Assembly: GCA_020632995.1 (NCBI GenBank)
Contig: JACKEN010000008.1
Span: 62,001 to 126,000 of the forward strand
Length of the DNA stretch: 64,000 nt
Source: Deltaproteobacteria bacterium
Lineage (GTDB): Bacteria > Myxococcota > Kuafuiibacteriia > Kuafuiibacteriales > Kuafuiibacteriaceae
Direction: 5' to 3'
Shown: positions 35,300 through 43,946 of the stretch, one piece after another
How positions within the stretch are numbered: the first letter of the stretch is position 1
Layout of the letters: every line of letters starts with the position of its first letter
Made by a program: the position numbers and the translations under genes
Notes under the pieces: generated by a model
Seen by the model: the letters and a program-made list of their open reading frames with translations, nothing else
Databases searched by the model: none
What the model was told of the DNA's origin: nothing

Positions 35300-35869
35300 A
35301 TGGTCGAGGTCGCCCGGGCACCCGCCACCTACGCTGACGTCCTCGCGGCGCCGGAGCACATGGTGGCAGAGCTGGTGGACGGCGAGCTGCACCTTCAGCC
35401 CCGCCCCGCGCGTGCACACTCCGTCAGCGCGTCGAGCCTGGGCGGGCAGCTCCTGGTGGCTTTTCAGCTGGGGCGCGGTGGCCCGGGTGGCTGGTGGATC
35501 ATCCATGAGCCCGAGCTGCACCTCGGCGGCGACGTGGTGGTCCCGGACATCGCGGGGTGGCGGCGGAGCGCGGTGCCGGACCTGGACAGGAGCCTGGCCT
35601 ACTTCGACGAGGTGCCGGCGTGGGTGTGCGAGGTGCTGTCACCCTCGACCGAGGCCCTGGACCGGGTGAAGAAGCTCCGCGTCTACCACCGTGCCGGAGT
35701 CGAGCACGCCTGGCTGGTGCACCCCACCGCTCGCACGGTGGAGGTCTACCGCCGCGACGCCGAGGCGTGGACCCGAGTGGCGGCAGAGGAGGGCGCAGGC
35801 GAGGTTGCGTTGCCTCCCTTCGAGGTGGTGCCGCTCGACCTCGACACGCTCTGGCTCGGCGCGCCCTGA
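35300..35869 (+). CDS. Uma2-family (DUF820) PD-(D/E)XK nuclease-like protein
   Basis: A 189-residue protein of the Uma2 family. Key features are the N-terminal AELVDGELHLQPRP, the VVVPDIAGWRR strand with the active-site Asp, and VCEVLSPSTEALDRVKKLRVYHRAGVEHAWLV (cited in part as EVLSPSTEALDRVKKL) with the catalytic Glu and Lys-containing helix. All residues needed for the nuclease fold appear present. The family is abundant in cyanobacteria and myxobacteria, and its substrate is unknown. It seems to be a single-gene unit. Confidence 0.88.
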   Translation: MVEVARAPATYADVLAAPEHMVAELVDGELHLQPRPARAHSVSASSLGGQLLVAFQLGRGGPGGWWIIHEPELHLGGDVVVPDIAGWRRSAVPDLDRSLAYFDEVPAWVCEVLSPSTEALDRVKKLRVYHRAGVEHAWLVHPTARTVEVYRRDAEAWTRVAAEEGAGEVALPPFEVVPLDLDTLWLGAP

Positions 35870-35890
35870 CTTGCCTGGAGGGCCGTGCGG

Positions 35891-36291
35891 TCAGGGAACA
35901 TCGGATTCGACCAGCGTCCAGTCGTACGGCCAAAGGTCCTCCGCAGGTCGGTTGTTGCGTGCATAGGCCCAGTAGAGCGTGCTCGTGCTCGCGACGTCGG
36001 GCCTCAAGGAGGCGAGCGGGGCGGAGATGACGCACCCGGCGCGGCTGATGAGCAGGGGCCCCAACTTGAATCCAGGCCACAGGACCGCCTCGATGTGGAT
36101 CTCGGCGGAGGTCGTGGAGTCGACGCGCACCAGCTCGTGGAGAAAGGGTGTGAACCTGGTGGTGGGGACCGGCTCGGCGCCGAGGTCAGTCATGAACGCC
36201 AGGGAACGAGGACGTCCTCGAAGAGGGACGGCCCCGCATAGTGCAGGATCCCTTCGAAGAGCTGCCGGTACGTCGATTGCTGGTAGTGCAC
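35891..36291 (-). CDS. hypothetical protein downstream of GH114 gene (frame break)
   Basis: Read as one protein of about 133 residues. GTG at 36291 begins HYQQSTYRQLFEGILHYAGPSLFEDVLVP. One missing C near 36196-36201 shifts the frame, and the reading resumes LAFMTDLGAEPVPTTRFTPF and runs to WPYDWTLVESDVP. As written, the first part stops in an ATGA overlap with an ATG at 36193, so two coupled small ORFs of 33 and 100 residues are the alternative. No family is recognised and no signal peptide is seen. It starts 9 nt after the GH114 stop, so the two are in one transcript. Confidence 0.5.
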
Positions 36292-36300
36292 GGGATTGCC

Positions 36301-37308
36301 TCAGCACCCCGAGTACCGGTAGCTCGCCGACCCCGGGGTGGTGAGGTTGACGTCCCGGAAGATGATCGACAGCCCCGGGTACTGGGCGCACCCGGTGTCG
36401 AAGTCCTGGCGCCGATACTCGATGATGTAGACCTGGTCCCCGTAGGCGCCGGTGAAGGCGTCGCACTCGTCGTATCGGTTGCACTCCTCCACCACCGCGA
36501 AGTCGGTCCCCAGCTCGGTTCGGCGGCCCACCAGCTCGGCGCTGTTCTTCTGGCCGATCGCCATGCCCGCCGCGTGGGCGGCGTCGGCGAACAGGCGCAT
36601 GGCGGCCACGTTGTCGTCCTCCGTCAAGAGGCCTTGCGATCGGCTGTAGGTGTCGAGGTTGTCGATCTCGATCGCGTCGAAGCCGGCGGCGCGGCAGCCG
36701 TCAATCCAGCCTGCCACCACCGCCGCGACCGCGGCGCGCTTCTGCGGGGTGCGGACGTCGATGAGGATCTCGTCCCAGTCGGGGTCGATGACGAGGTCGC
36801 CCTGGGCGTCGCGCAGCATCAGCTCGGGGCGGGCCTGGGTCCACTCGTCCACCTCGTCCGGTTGGATCTGGAACCCGTTGATGTAGCAGATGTTGTAGAT
36901 GCCGGCGGCGGGCGGGTCGTTGCGGTCGCGGCCGACCACCGTGACCCCGGCCGGGGGCGGGTAGGCGCCGCCCAGCTGGTAGTCGAGGCCGCCGTTGGCG
37001 GGCGGGAGTCGGAGCGTGGTGCCGGCGTCCGGGGTCACGCCCGAGTCTGCGGGTGTCCCGGCGTCCGATGGCACGCCCGCGTCGCCGCCGTCCGGGGCCG
37101 GCTCGCCCGCGTCCTCCCCGGTGCCCGCGTCCTCGGGGGCGGCGCCGCTGTCGGCCGCGCCGGCGTCGGCCGGACCGGCGTCGCTCGCGAGGCCCGCGTC
37201 GTCTCCGGTGCCGGCGTCCACGCCCGACTCGCCGCGGCACGCCACGCCGAGGGCGAGGACGAAGGCCCACACTGTCCATCTGGTCAACCGCGCGGCACCT
37301 GAACCCAT
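36301..37308 (-). CDS. GH114-like (endo alpha-1,4-polygalactosaminidase) lipoprotein
   Basis: A 335-residue exported lipoprotein with lipobox LALGVAC. A linker of about 85 residues rich in DAG repeats precedes a TIM-barrel domain of the GH114/TM1410 type (LDYQLGGAYPPPAGVTVVGRD cited in part as DYQLGGAYPPPAGV; YNICYINGFQ; GFDAIEIDNLDTYSRSQG; GMAIGQKNSAELVG). GH114 enzymes cleave galactosamine-rich exopolysaccharide, so it may attack biofilm matrix of other microbes. The ATG at 37308 is selected by the signal peptide. The upstream extension of the frame lacks coding character. Confidence 0.82.
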   Translation of the reverse strand: MGSGAARLTRWTVWAFVLALGVACRGESGVDAGTGDDAGLASDAGPADAGAADSGAAPEDAGTGEDAGEPAPDGGDAGVPSDAGTPADSGVTPDAGTTLRLPPANGGLDYQLGGAYPPPAGVTVVGRDRNDPPAAGIYNICYINGFQIQPDEVDEWTQARPELMLRDAQGDLVIDPDWDEILIDVRTPQKRAAVAAVVAGWIDGCRAAGFDAIEIDNLDTYSRSQGLLTEDDNVAAMRLFADAAHAAGMAIGQKNSAELVGRRTELGTDFAVVEECNRYDECDAFTGAYGDQVYIIEYRRQDFDTGCAQYPGLSIIFRDVNLTTPGSASYRYSGC

Positions 37309-37602
37309 GGGGCGAGCATCGCTCAAGGCGCGCTCCGTGACCACCTGGTGACGGAACTCCAGAACTGCGGCGGAACCACTCCAGGGTGGATTGAGCACCT
37401 GGCCTCGATGCATGATCTCGAAGCTGCAATCGAACCTGCGAACTGTTCCGCGCAACATGGATTGCGAAGGCGCGTGCTCGCACTTCACGAACTCGGACGA
37501 ATGACGGATCCAGGTGAAGGAACCGGCTGTAGAGGACATCCATAGCCGACCGGCCCAGCACCCCCGCGGTCCGGCAGCAACTTTCCGGGAGGAAGTGAAC
37601 AC
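37309..37602. other. 294-nt divergent intergenic region
   Basis: This separates the divergent GH114 lipoprotein and metalloprotease genes. It is less G+C-rich than the flanking genes and has no believable reading frame. A GGGAGGAAG ribosome site for the metalloprotease lies at its right end. I see no strong palindrome or clear promoter. Confidence 0.5.
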
Positions 37603-39594
37603 ATGCGACGAACTCTTGCCTGCGGCCTCGTGGCCGCCACCATGGCCTGCGGACAGGCCCCCGAGGGCACCCAGGTAGCCTCGAGCTCACTCACGGCGGA
37701 ACAGAGCAGCCACGGCCGCGACCGGGGCCTCCAGCCGGGCCAGCAGGTCACCTTGCGGCAGCGGGTCCCGGTGAAGATCGTGCTGGTGGGCTACGACCCC
37801 GCCGCCATCGACCCTGCGGCCATCCAGGCGGAGCTGCCGGCGACCTACCAGCCGGTGGTGCGCTACCCCGAGTTCTACGGCATCAACACCGACACGGGGG
37901 TGGAGTTCACGTTCGAGTACGACGTGGAGTTCGCCAGCCAGCGCTTCACCGACGACTACTTCGCCTACATCGCGTCGGCCGGCACCGACGGGCCCATGAC
38001 CCTGTTCCAGCAGGCCTACAACGACAACGAGACCAACGTGCTCGACATCACAGGTCCGGTGCTCTACGTGGACGGCCCCTCGGCCGAGGCCTGGCTCGCC
38101 AGCCACTATCGCAGCGGCCGGCCGCACCGGCACCACGGCGAAGCGGAAGAGGGCTACACCGTCTTCTTCATCAACTGGTTCGGGCGCCCGGACTTCCGGT
38201 TCCACGTCTACACCAAGACCGACGACCTCGACCCGGACACCGGCTTCAACTTCGGCGTCGACTCGCTGGTGGCCGAGACCATCAACTGGGGCGGCTCGAA
38301 CAGCCGCACGATGTTCGTCGATCTGTCGGCCGGGCCGGAGTGGAACTCCGTGAACTGGCTGATGGACGTCCGCGACCTCGACGGTGACGGGGTCGAGGAG
38401 TATCGGATGCCGCCCATCTGGGAGTACGTGGACGGCGGCTATCGCGCCCCCACCGAGCTCTCCCGCGATCTCGGGCTCATCACCCGCTTCGTCGGCATCG
38501 ACCTCCTGTTCACCCCCTCGCCCCTGTACGACCCCATGGTCACCGCGCCCGGCCTCGGCGGCAGCAAGGTCACCCACCTTGAGGTGTTCGAGGACGACCC
38601 GGCCTCCCTCGGCACCGACTGGCTCAAGGGCGCGATCGTGCGGAGTGAGTTCGAGGCGTTCGAGCCCTACCACCGGTGGAGCTCGGCCACCGAGGACAAC
38701 AACCCCATCGACGCCGGTGCGCAACTCTCCTTGCGGATCTTCGCCGGCCTCTCGGATGACCCGGGCTGCTACGCCTTCGATCCCTTCGAGCAGCTCGGCT
38801 GCTACTTCGCGGCCAACGCGGGGCTGTACGTCCCCAGCTACGGCGCGGCCGACTACGTGGCCAAGGTCTTCGCCTTCAGCACCACCGACGAGGGGCTGGG
38901 CTTCAACCTGGGCCTCCTCGGCTTCGCGGACGACAACGGCGTCGACGGCACCCAGGAGCACGTCTACCAGTTCACCACGCCCCTCTACCGGGATCTGGGC
39001 TACGGCATGACCACCACCACCGTGCACGAGCTCGGGCACCACTTCGGGCTGTCGCACCCCCACGACGGCTACGACGCGGAGCTCGCGTATGACTTCGGCG
39101 CCGGCGGGGACACCTTCTTCGCGTGGCTCGGCGACGCGAGCGGCTCGGTGATGCACTACCTCGGCACCGAGGGGAGCTTCGGCGTGTTCAACCAGGACAC
39201 CATGTACCGCTACGAGACCGCCGGTTACATCAACCTCGCCAACGCGGTGGCGGGCGCGATCGAGCTGCACCCGCGGGCGCACCGGGTCCGGGCGCAGGTG
39301 CGTGCGGCGGATCACCTGGTCCGCGCCTCGCGCGACGCGTTCGAGGACTGGAACTACCTCACCTCGGTGACCCTGGCCCGGCGCGCCTACGAGCGGCTCC
39401 TGGGGGCGGCGTCGGCGCTCGGGATCGACCCGAACGTGCTGATCCACCAGCCCAACGCCCAGCCCCAGCCGCGCCAGAACCACGTCTGCGTGACCCGCGG
39501 CGCGGACATCCGGCAGGCCACCCTGCAGGGCGCGACCCCGGCGCAGGTGATCCAGCTCGCACGGATCCACGCGGCCGAGAACGTGCACTTCTAG
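37603..39594 (+). CDS. exported zincin metalloprotease
   Basis: A 663-residue lipoprotein or secreted protease. The signal peptide ends in VAATMAC. The zincin motif is HELGHHFGLSH, giving His475, Glu476, His479 and His485, with a likely Met-turn at Met517 (SVMHYL). The large N-terminal part has no family I can name (LRQRVPVKIVLVGYDPAAID; NWFGRPDFRFHVYTK). The C-terminus is helical. It is divergent from the GH114 lipoprotein, so the locus encodes two extracytoplasmic hydrolases that could serve predation or nutrient release. A GGGAGGAAG site precedes the ATG. Confidence 0.8.
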   Translation: MRRTLACGLVAATMACGQAPEGTQVASSSLTAEQSSHGRDRGLQPGQQVTLRQRVPVKIVLVGYDPAAIDPAAIQAELPATYQPVVRYPEFYGINTDTGVEFTFEYDVEFASQRFTDDYFAYIASAGTDGPMTLFQQAYNDNETNVLDITGPVLYVDGPSAEAWLASHYRSGRPHRHHGEAEEGYTVFFINWFGRPDFRFHVYTKTDDLDPDTGFNFGVDSLVAETINWGGSNSRTMFVDLSAGPEWNSVNWLMDVRDLDGDGVEEYRMPPIWEYVDGGYRAPTELSRDLGLITRFVGIDLLFTPSPLYDPMVTAPGLGGSKVTHLEVFEDDPASLGTDWLKGAIVRSEFEAFEPYHRWSSATEDNNPIDAGAQLSLRIFAGLSDDPGCYAFDPFEQLGCYFAANAGLYVPSYGAADYVAKVFAFSTTDEGLGFNLGLLGFADDNGVDGTQEHVYQFTTPLYRDLGYGMTTTTVHELGHHFGLSHPHDGYDAELAYDFGAGGDTFFAWLGDASGSVMHYLGTEGSFGVFNQDTMYRYETAGYINLANAVAGAIELHPRAHRVRAQVRAADHLVRASRDAFEDWNYLTSVTLARRAYERLLGAASALGIDPNVLIHQPNAQPQPRQNHVCVTRGADIRQATLQGATPAQVIQLARIHAAENVHF

Positions 39595-39654
39595 GCGCGG
39601 CCTCGTGGGTGCTGGGCCTCGTCCTTTCAATGGACGGGGCCCGGGCGACCTGTC

Positions 39655-40398
39655 ATGGTGCTCGCCGTGGCGGCCCCCCGCATCAACCCCGATCGCCTGC
39701 AGCGCGTAGCGGTCTTGTTCGAAGACGACCACCTCCTGGTGATCGCGAAGCCGGCTGGGCTGGCGGTGCACGGCGGGGCGGGGGAGACCAAGAAGACGGT
39801 CCTCGAGATCCTCACCGCCGCCTATCACCGCCCGGTCGAGCTCGTGCTCGGGCACCGGCTCGACCGGGACACGAGCGGGGTGCTCCTGCTCGTGAAGAGC
39901 CAGGAGCTGGCGAAGACGGTGATCGGGCTGTGGCCGCTGGCCGAGAAGACCTACTGGGCGGTGGCGCTCGGGAGCATCACCAAGCCCCTGCGGGTCGACC
40001 GCCCCCTGGAGGACAAGGAGGGTCGCCGTCGGGCTGCGGCCACGCGCTTCGAGCCCCTCGCCAGGCTCGACCGGATCGAGCCCGCCGCGACCTGGGTGGC
40101 CGCCCACCTCGAGACCGGCCGTACCCACCAGATCCGCCGGCACCTCGCGATGGCCGGGCACCCGGTGCTCCTCGACGACAAGCACGGCGACTTCGCCGCC
40201 AACAAGGCCTGGGCGCGGGCGGTCCGGGACGCGGGCGGGCCCCGCCCCAAGACCATGATGCTGCACGCCCGGAGCCTGAGCCTGCCGCACCCCGCCACCG
40301 GTGAGCCCCTGACCTTCGAGGCCCCCGTGCCCGAGATCTGGCCCAAGGTGCTGGAGGTCGCCGGTCACGCGGTCGACGCGGCGGGCCTGCTCTCGTAG
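39655..40398 (+). CDS. RluA-family pseudouridine synthase
   Basis: A 247-residue RNA-modifying enzyme. It has LFEDDHLLVIAKPAGLAVHGG, the catalytic motif GHRLDRDTSGVLLL with Asp70, and LETGRTHQIRRHLA. There is no N-terminal S4 domain. It resembles RluC/RluD catalytic domains, but the target uridine cannot be assigned. A Lys/Gly-rich insert (LLDDKHGDFAANKAWARA) lies before the last strand. The zinc-ribbon/RDD gene follows after 15 nt. Confidence 0.88.
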   Translation: MVLAVAAPRINPDRLQRVAVLFEDDHLLVIAKPAGLAVHGGAGETKKTVLEILTAAYHRPVELVLGHRLDRDTSGVLLLVKSQELAKTVIGLWPLAEKTYWAVALGSITKPLRVDRPLEDKEGRRRAAATRFEPLARLDRIEPAATWVAAHLETGRTHQIRRHLAMAGHPVLLDDKHGDFAANKAWARAVRDAGGPRPKTMMLHARSLSLPHPATGEPLTFEAPVPEIWPKVLEVAGHAVDAAGLLS

Positions 40399-40413
40399 GA
40401 TGCGGTCGATCTG

Positions 40414-42657
40414 ATGTTCTGTCCGCGGTGCGGAGCCCCCAATCGGGCGCAGGCTGTCCGCTGCGCCTCCTGTGACGCGGTCCTGACCCCGCAGCAGGAT
40501 CCCGCGTCCGCTCGCACCCCTGGCCGCCCGCGCCGCATGCCCACCGCCGCGGTCCGCCGCCCCGCGCCCCAGGCGCCGTCGACCCAGATGGGCCCGCCGG
40601 CCGAGCCGCCGCGGGCCGCGCCGCCGTCGCGGAGCCCGCGGGCGCTCCCCTCGACCCCGCCGGTGTCCCTGAGCCCGTGGAGCTCGGAGCTCTCGGACGC
40701 GTCCCGCGGCAACCTGCACGACCAGGCCACCCTGCTCGAGGCCAACGCGCTCCCCGATGGGCCGGACCACGAGCCCACCCCGCCCCCGAACATCAGCCAG
40801 GTGGGGTTCCGGCCGGAGGGGGCCGACAACACCGACCTCCTGGGGGCCGAGACCATCATGACCCCCAACGGGGGGGCCGCGCGCAAGGCGTGGCGCGACC
40901 TCGCGGACGCGGGCGCGGGCCCGGCCCAGGCCCGCTTCGGGGGCAGCGCAGAGCTGGACACCCCCTTCAGCAGCCTGGACCTGGCCACCGATCCGGAGCT
41001 CGCGAGTGGGCTCGAGGTCGGCATCACCGCGACCCGGCCCCTGGCCTCCACGATCAGCCCCGAGGCGGGTGGCGCCCGCCCCGCGCCCCCCGCCCGCAGC
41101 GTGCTCGCCGCGGATGACCCGACCGAGCTGGGCCAGGTGAGCCTGCCGCCCAGCGTCCTGAAGGCGCGGGGGATGGCGCCCGCGGCGCCCACCGCGCCCC
41201 TCCCGGCCCGGACCCAGGCCCTGCCCAGCTTCGTGGCGCCCCGGACCCCTCCGGCCGAGCCGCCGCGCACCCGCGCCGCCCCGCCGGCCGAGCCGCCGCG
41301 CACCCGCGCCGCCCCGCCGGCCGAACCTCCGCGCACCCGCGCCGCCCCGCCCGCCGAGCCCCTGCGCTCCAAGGGCGCGGTGCCCGTCTACGGCGGGCCG
41401 GCCGAGCCCCCGCTGCGGGCGCACGTGCCGCCGCGCCCCCAGGCCGCCGCGGTGCCGGCGTACGAGCCGCCCAGCGTCCCTGCGGCGGACACGATGCCCC
41501 TGCCCCAGGCCGGGCACACCAGGAAGCTCCCGGCCGCGGTGGCGGCGGGCCGGCGCCCCGACACCCCGGTCGCTCCGCGCTCGCTCCTCGACGAGCCCCC
41601 GAACGAGCTCACCCGGCTGGGCGAGCTGGCGGGCCCGGCGTCCCACTACGACGACGCGCTGGTCTCGGTGCCGGTCCACGGCGCGCCGCGGGGGCCGGTG
41701 GGGCCGGCCGAGACGGTGGCCGCCCCGGGTGAGCTGGCCGGCCTGATCTCCGACCTCGAGTCGCGGATCAACGCCCGGCCCCCGGCGCCCCCGGTGCGGG
41801 ACCCCAAGCCCCTCACCGAGCGCCCGGCCGCCCGCACCCCGGAGCGCGGGGTGTTGCCCCAGCCGCCCCCGTCCGCGAGCGCGGTGCGAAAGGGGCTCAC
41901 GTCGCACCTCCCGGTGACCCCGGATCCCAACGAGCCGTCGCTGGTTCGCCCGGTCCCCCTGACCGCCACCGACGCCGAGCTGGACGAGGTCGACGAGGAC
42001 GTCGACCTGGACCTCGGCCTGGACCTGCGCGAGCCGCCGCCCCTCGAGGAGACCCGCGCGTTCCTCGACGTGCGCCTGGATCAGGCGCTCAGCATGCCGG
42101 GCGAGGCCCTGTCCCCGGTGCGGCCGATGGCGCGGAACGACACCGGGCCCATGCCCGCGATGTTGCCGCCCCAGTACCTGGTGGGCGCGACCGAGGTGGA
42201 GTCCGAGAACCGGCTGGAGGTCGCCTCGCGCGTTCGGCGGGTCCTCGCCGCGCTCCTCGACGCGGCGCTGGTGTTCGGCTTGTTGACGGTGCCGGTGCTG
42301 CTCGAGCTGTTCGGGGCCGACGTGGCCCGCGCCTCGCCGATCGACCCCGATGACGTCACCCGCCTTGCAATGCAAGGCAGCTTGACGCTGCCGGCGGTGG
42401 CGGGCGCCGCGCTCGTCCTGCTCTACGTCACGCTGACCTCGGCCCTCGGGCGGAGCCTCGGCAAGCTGGCCTTCGGGCTCCGGCTGGTGTGCAACGACAC
42501 CGGCGAGCGCCCGGGCTTCGGTCGGGCCCTGGTGCGCGGGGCGGCGGCCCTGCTCTTCGGCGTGATGCTGGGCCTCGGCCCCCTGTGGATCCTGGTGAGC
42601 AGGAACGCCCGCGCGCTCCACGACGTCATCGCCGGCACCACCGTGGTCCGCTCCTGA
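40414..42657 (+). CDS. zinc-ribbon, Pro-rich, RDD-domain membrane protein
   Basis: A 747-residue protein. The N-terminal zinc ribbon (MFCPRCGAPNRAQAVRCASC) is followed by about 550 residues of Pro/Ala/Glu-rich, probably disordered sequence, then a C-terminal RDD domain with three membrane helices (RRVLAALLDAALVFGLLTVP; GRSLGKLAFGLRLVCNDTGE; ALHDVIAGTTVV). The layout places the zinc ribbon and disordered arm in the cytoplasm. Function is unknown. RDD proteins can act as transporters or osmoprotective factors. The disordered arm contains an 11-residue tandem repeat. Confidence 0.78.
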   Translation: MFCPRCGAPNRAQAVRCASCDAVLTPQQDPASARTPGRPRRMPTAAVRRPAPQAPSTQMGPPAEPPRAAPPSRSPRALPSTPPVSLSPWSSELSDASRGNLHDQATLLEANALPDGPDHEPTPPPNISQVGFRPEGADNTDLLGAETIMTPNGGAARKAWRDLADAGAGPAQARFGGSAELDTPFSSLDLATDPELASGLEVGITATRPLASTISPEAGGARPAPPARSVLAADDPTELGQVSLPPSVLKARGMAPAAPTAPLPARTQALPSFVAPRTPPAEPPRTRAAPPAEPPRTRAAPPAEPPRTRAAPPAEPLRSKGAVPVYGGPAEPPLRAHVPPRPQAAAVPAYEPPSVPAADTMPLPQAGHTRKLPAAVAAGRRPDTPVAPRSLLDEPPNELTRLGELAGPASHYDDALVSVPVHGAPRGPVGPAETVAAPGELAGLISDLESRINARPPAPPVRDPKPLTERPAARTPERGVLPQPPPSASAVRKGLTSHLPVTPDPNEPSLVRPVPLTATDAELDEVDEDVDLDLGLDLREPPPLEETRAFLDVRLDQALSMPGEALSPVRPMARNDTGPMPAMLPPQYLVGATEVESENRLEVASRVRRVLAALLDAALVFGLLTVPVLLELFGADVARASPIDPDDVTRLAMQGSLTLPAVAGAALVLLYVTLTSALGRSLGKLAFGLRLVCNDTGERPGFGRALVRGAAALLFGVMLGLGPLWILVSRNARALHDVIAGTTVVRS
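41251..41382 (+). repeat. 33-nt tandem repeat coding PAEPPRTRAAP
   Basis: Three nearly identical 33-nt units start at 41251, 41284 and 41317, with a degenerate fourth to 41382. They encode PAEPPRTRAAP copies within the disordered arm of the RDD protein. They are in frame, so this is a coding repeat and not a CRISPR. Confidence 0.8.
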
Positions 42658-42664
42658 CATAGCG

Positions 42665-42712
42665 CTGTCAGGAGCCTCGCGGGTCGCCGACCCTCCTGAC
42701 AGAAGGGTGTCA
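42665..42712. promoter_or_regulatory. cluster of TGTCA/TGACA half-sites, probable operator
   Basis: CTGTCAGGAG (42665-42674) pairs with CTCCTGACAG (42693-42702). TGACA (42697-42701) also pairs with TGTCA (42708-42712) over a 6-nt gap. The overlapping dyads lie 62-109 nt before the VOC gene and suggest a regulator binding three half-sites. The WYL regulator encoded two genes on is the nearest candidate. GGGTC-GCC-GACCC forms an inner stem, so a terminator for the RDD gene is the alternative. Confidence 0.5.
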
Positions 42713-42773
42713 GCAGGCCCCTGCGATGTTCGTCCTCGTCGCGAACCCGTGACGAGAAAGAGAGACGAACGAG

Positions 42774-43130
42774 ATGAAGCACCCTGTGGTTTGGTTCGAG
42801 ATCAACGGCACCGACGGCGAGGCCCTGCACGGCTATTACGGTGAGCTCTTCGGGTGGAAGATCGACGCCGCGAACCCCATGAAGTACGGCATGGTGGAGG
42901 CGGAGAAGGGGCAGGGCATCCCGGGCGGGATCGGGCAGAAGGGCACCCGCTTCAACCCCGGCGTGACCTTCTACGTGTCCACCACCTCCATCGACGAGAC
43001 CCTGGCCAAGGCCAAGAAGCTCGGGGGGGAGATCCTGCAGCCCCGCACCGTGCTCCCCGGCGGCACCATCCTCGGCTTCTTCCAGGACCCCGACGGCAAC
43101 GCGATCGGGCTGGTGGAAGAGCAGGGCTAG
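42774..43130 (+). CDS. VOC-family (glyoxalase-like) protein
   Basis: A 118-residue single-module VOC protein: VVWFEINGTDGEALHGYYGELFGWKI, cited in part as YYGELFGWKI, then GVTFYVSTTSIDETLAKAKKLGG and FFQDPDGNAIGLVEEQG (parts). Possible metal ligands are the first His and the terminal Glu. It may be a glyoxalase, a dioxygenase-like or a resistance protein. The ribosome site AAAGAGAGA precedes the ATG. A WYL regulator gene follows after 29 nt on the same strand, and a clustered dyad lies upstream. Confidence 0.8.
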   Translation: MKHPVVWFEINGTDGEALHGYYGELFGWKIDAANPMKYGMVEAEKGQGIPGGIGQKGTRFNPGVTFYVSTTSIDETLAKAKKLGGEILQPRTVLPGGTILGFFQDPDGNAIGLVEEQG

Positions 43131-43159
43131 AGCACCTTCGGTCCGTGTAGACTGCGCGC

Positions 43160-43864
43160 GTGCGTCGGGCGGACCGCCTCTTCCAGATCATCCAGCTCCT
43201 GCGCGGCCGTCGACGGGCGGTGACCGCGCAGGAGCTGGCCACCCGCCTCGAGGTGTCCGAGCGCACCGTGTACCGGGACATCCGGGACCTCATGGCCACC
43301 GGCACCCCCATCCAGGGCGAGGCGGGGGTCGGCTACACCCTGAAGAAGGAGTACGACCTGCCGCCCCTCATGTTCGACGAGGAGGAGCTGGCCGCCCTCG
43401 TCCTCGGCGCGCGGGTGGTGGCGGCCCACGGCGACGCCGCGCTCGCCGACGCGGCGGGGTCGGTGCTGTCGAAGGTCGAGGCGGTGCTCCCGAAGGAGCT
43501 CCGGGCGCGCCTCGACGACCTCGCGCTGTTCACGCCGGGGCGGCGCGCCTCCATCGATGTGTCCGACAACCTGCAGCTCGTGCGCGCGGCGCTCTCGGAG
43601 CACCGCAAGCTGACCTTCGAGTACCAGGACGAGGGCGGCAACGGCACCCAGCGCACGGTGCGGCCCCTCGGGGCGTTCTTCTGGGGGCGTAGCTGGACCC
43701 TCACCGCGTGGTGCGAGCTCCGGGACGACTTCAGGTCCTTCCGCCTCGATCGCATCCAGGCCCCGCAGATGTTGGAGGAGCGCTTCCCCGACGTCCCCGG
43801 TCAGACGCTTCGCGACTTCCTTGCCCGCTACGGGCCCGACGCCACCGCCCTGTTGGATCGCTGA
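43160..43864 (+). CDS. YafY-type HTH/WYL transcriptional regulator
   Basis: A 234-residue regulator starting at GTG. The N-terminal winged helix-turn-helix is RRAVTAQELATRLEVSERTVYRDIRDL, cited in part as LEVSERTVYRDIRDL. The C-terminal WYL domain has KLTFEYQDEGG, RTVRPLGAFFWGRSWTLTAWC (in part RPLGAFFWGRSWTL) and RSFRLDRIQAP. It probably senses a nucleic-acid or small-molecule ligand. Its position directly behind the VOC gene suggests it controls that operon through the TGTCA/TGACA cluster. Confidence 0.88.
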   Translation: MRRADRLFQIIQLLRGRRRAVTAQELATRLEVSERTVYRDIRDLMATGTPIQGEAGVGYTLKKEYDLPPLMFDEEELAALVLGARVVAAHGDAALADAAGSVLSKVEAVLPKELRARLDDLALFTPGRRASIDVSDNLQLVRAALSEHRKLTFEYQDEGGNGTQRTVRPLGAFFWGRSWTLTAWCELRDDFRSFRLDRIQAPQMLEERFPDVPGQTLRDFLARYGPDATALLDR

Positions 43865-43865
43865 G

Positions 43866-43883
43866 CCTTTCCGTCTGGAAAGG
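43866..43883. terminator. hairpin after WYL regulator gene
   Basis: CCTTTCC-GTCT-GGAAAGG is a perfect 7-bp stem with a 4-nt loop, 2 nt after the regulator's stop. No U tract follows, so it would be a factor-assisted terminator or an RNA-stability element. Confidence 0.4.
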
Positions 43884-43946
43884 AGGCGTGGACCGGGGGA
43901 AAAGTCCCTTGCCCCTGTGATCCTCCCGCTCTAGCCGAAGGGGGTC

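Noticed and set aside
41251..41382. Short tandem repeats as a CRISPR-like array
   Set aside because: Units are 33 nt with no spacers and stay in frame inside the RDD protein gene.
37687..42660. 1657-codon open frame on the minus strand
   Set aside because: It lies opposite the metalloprotease, RluA-type synthase and RDD genes, which all have recognisable domains. The minus reading is Gly/Arg/His-rich with no motif and is a GC-bias artefact.
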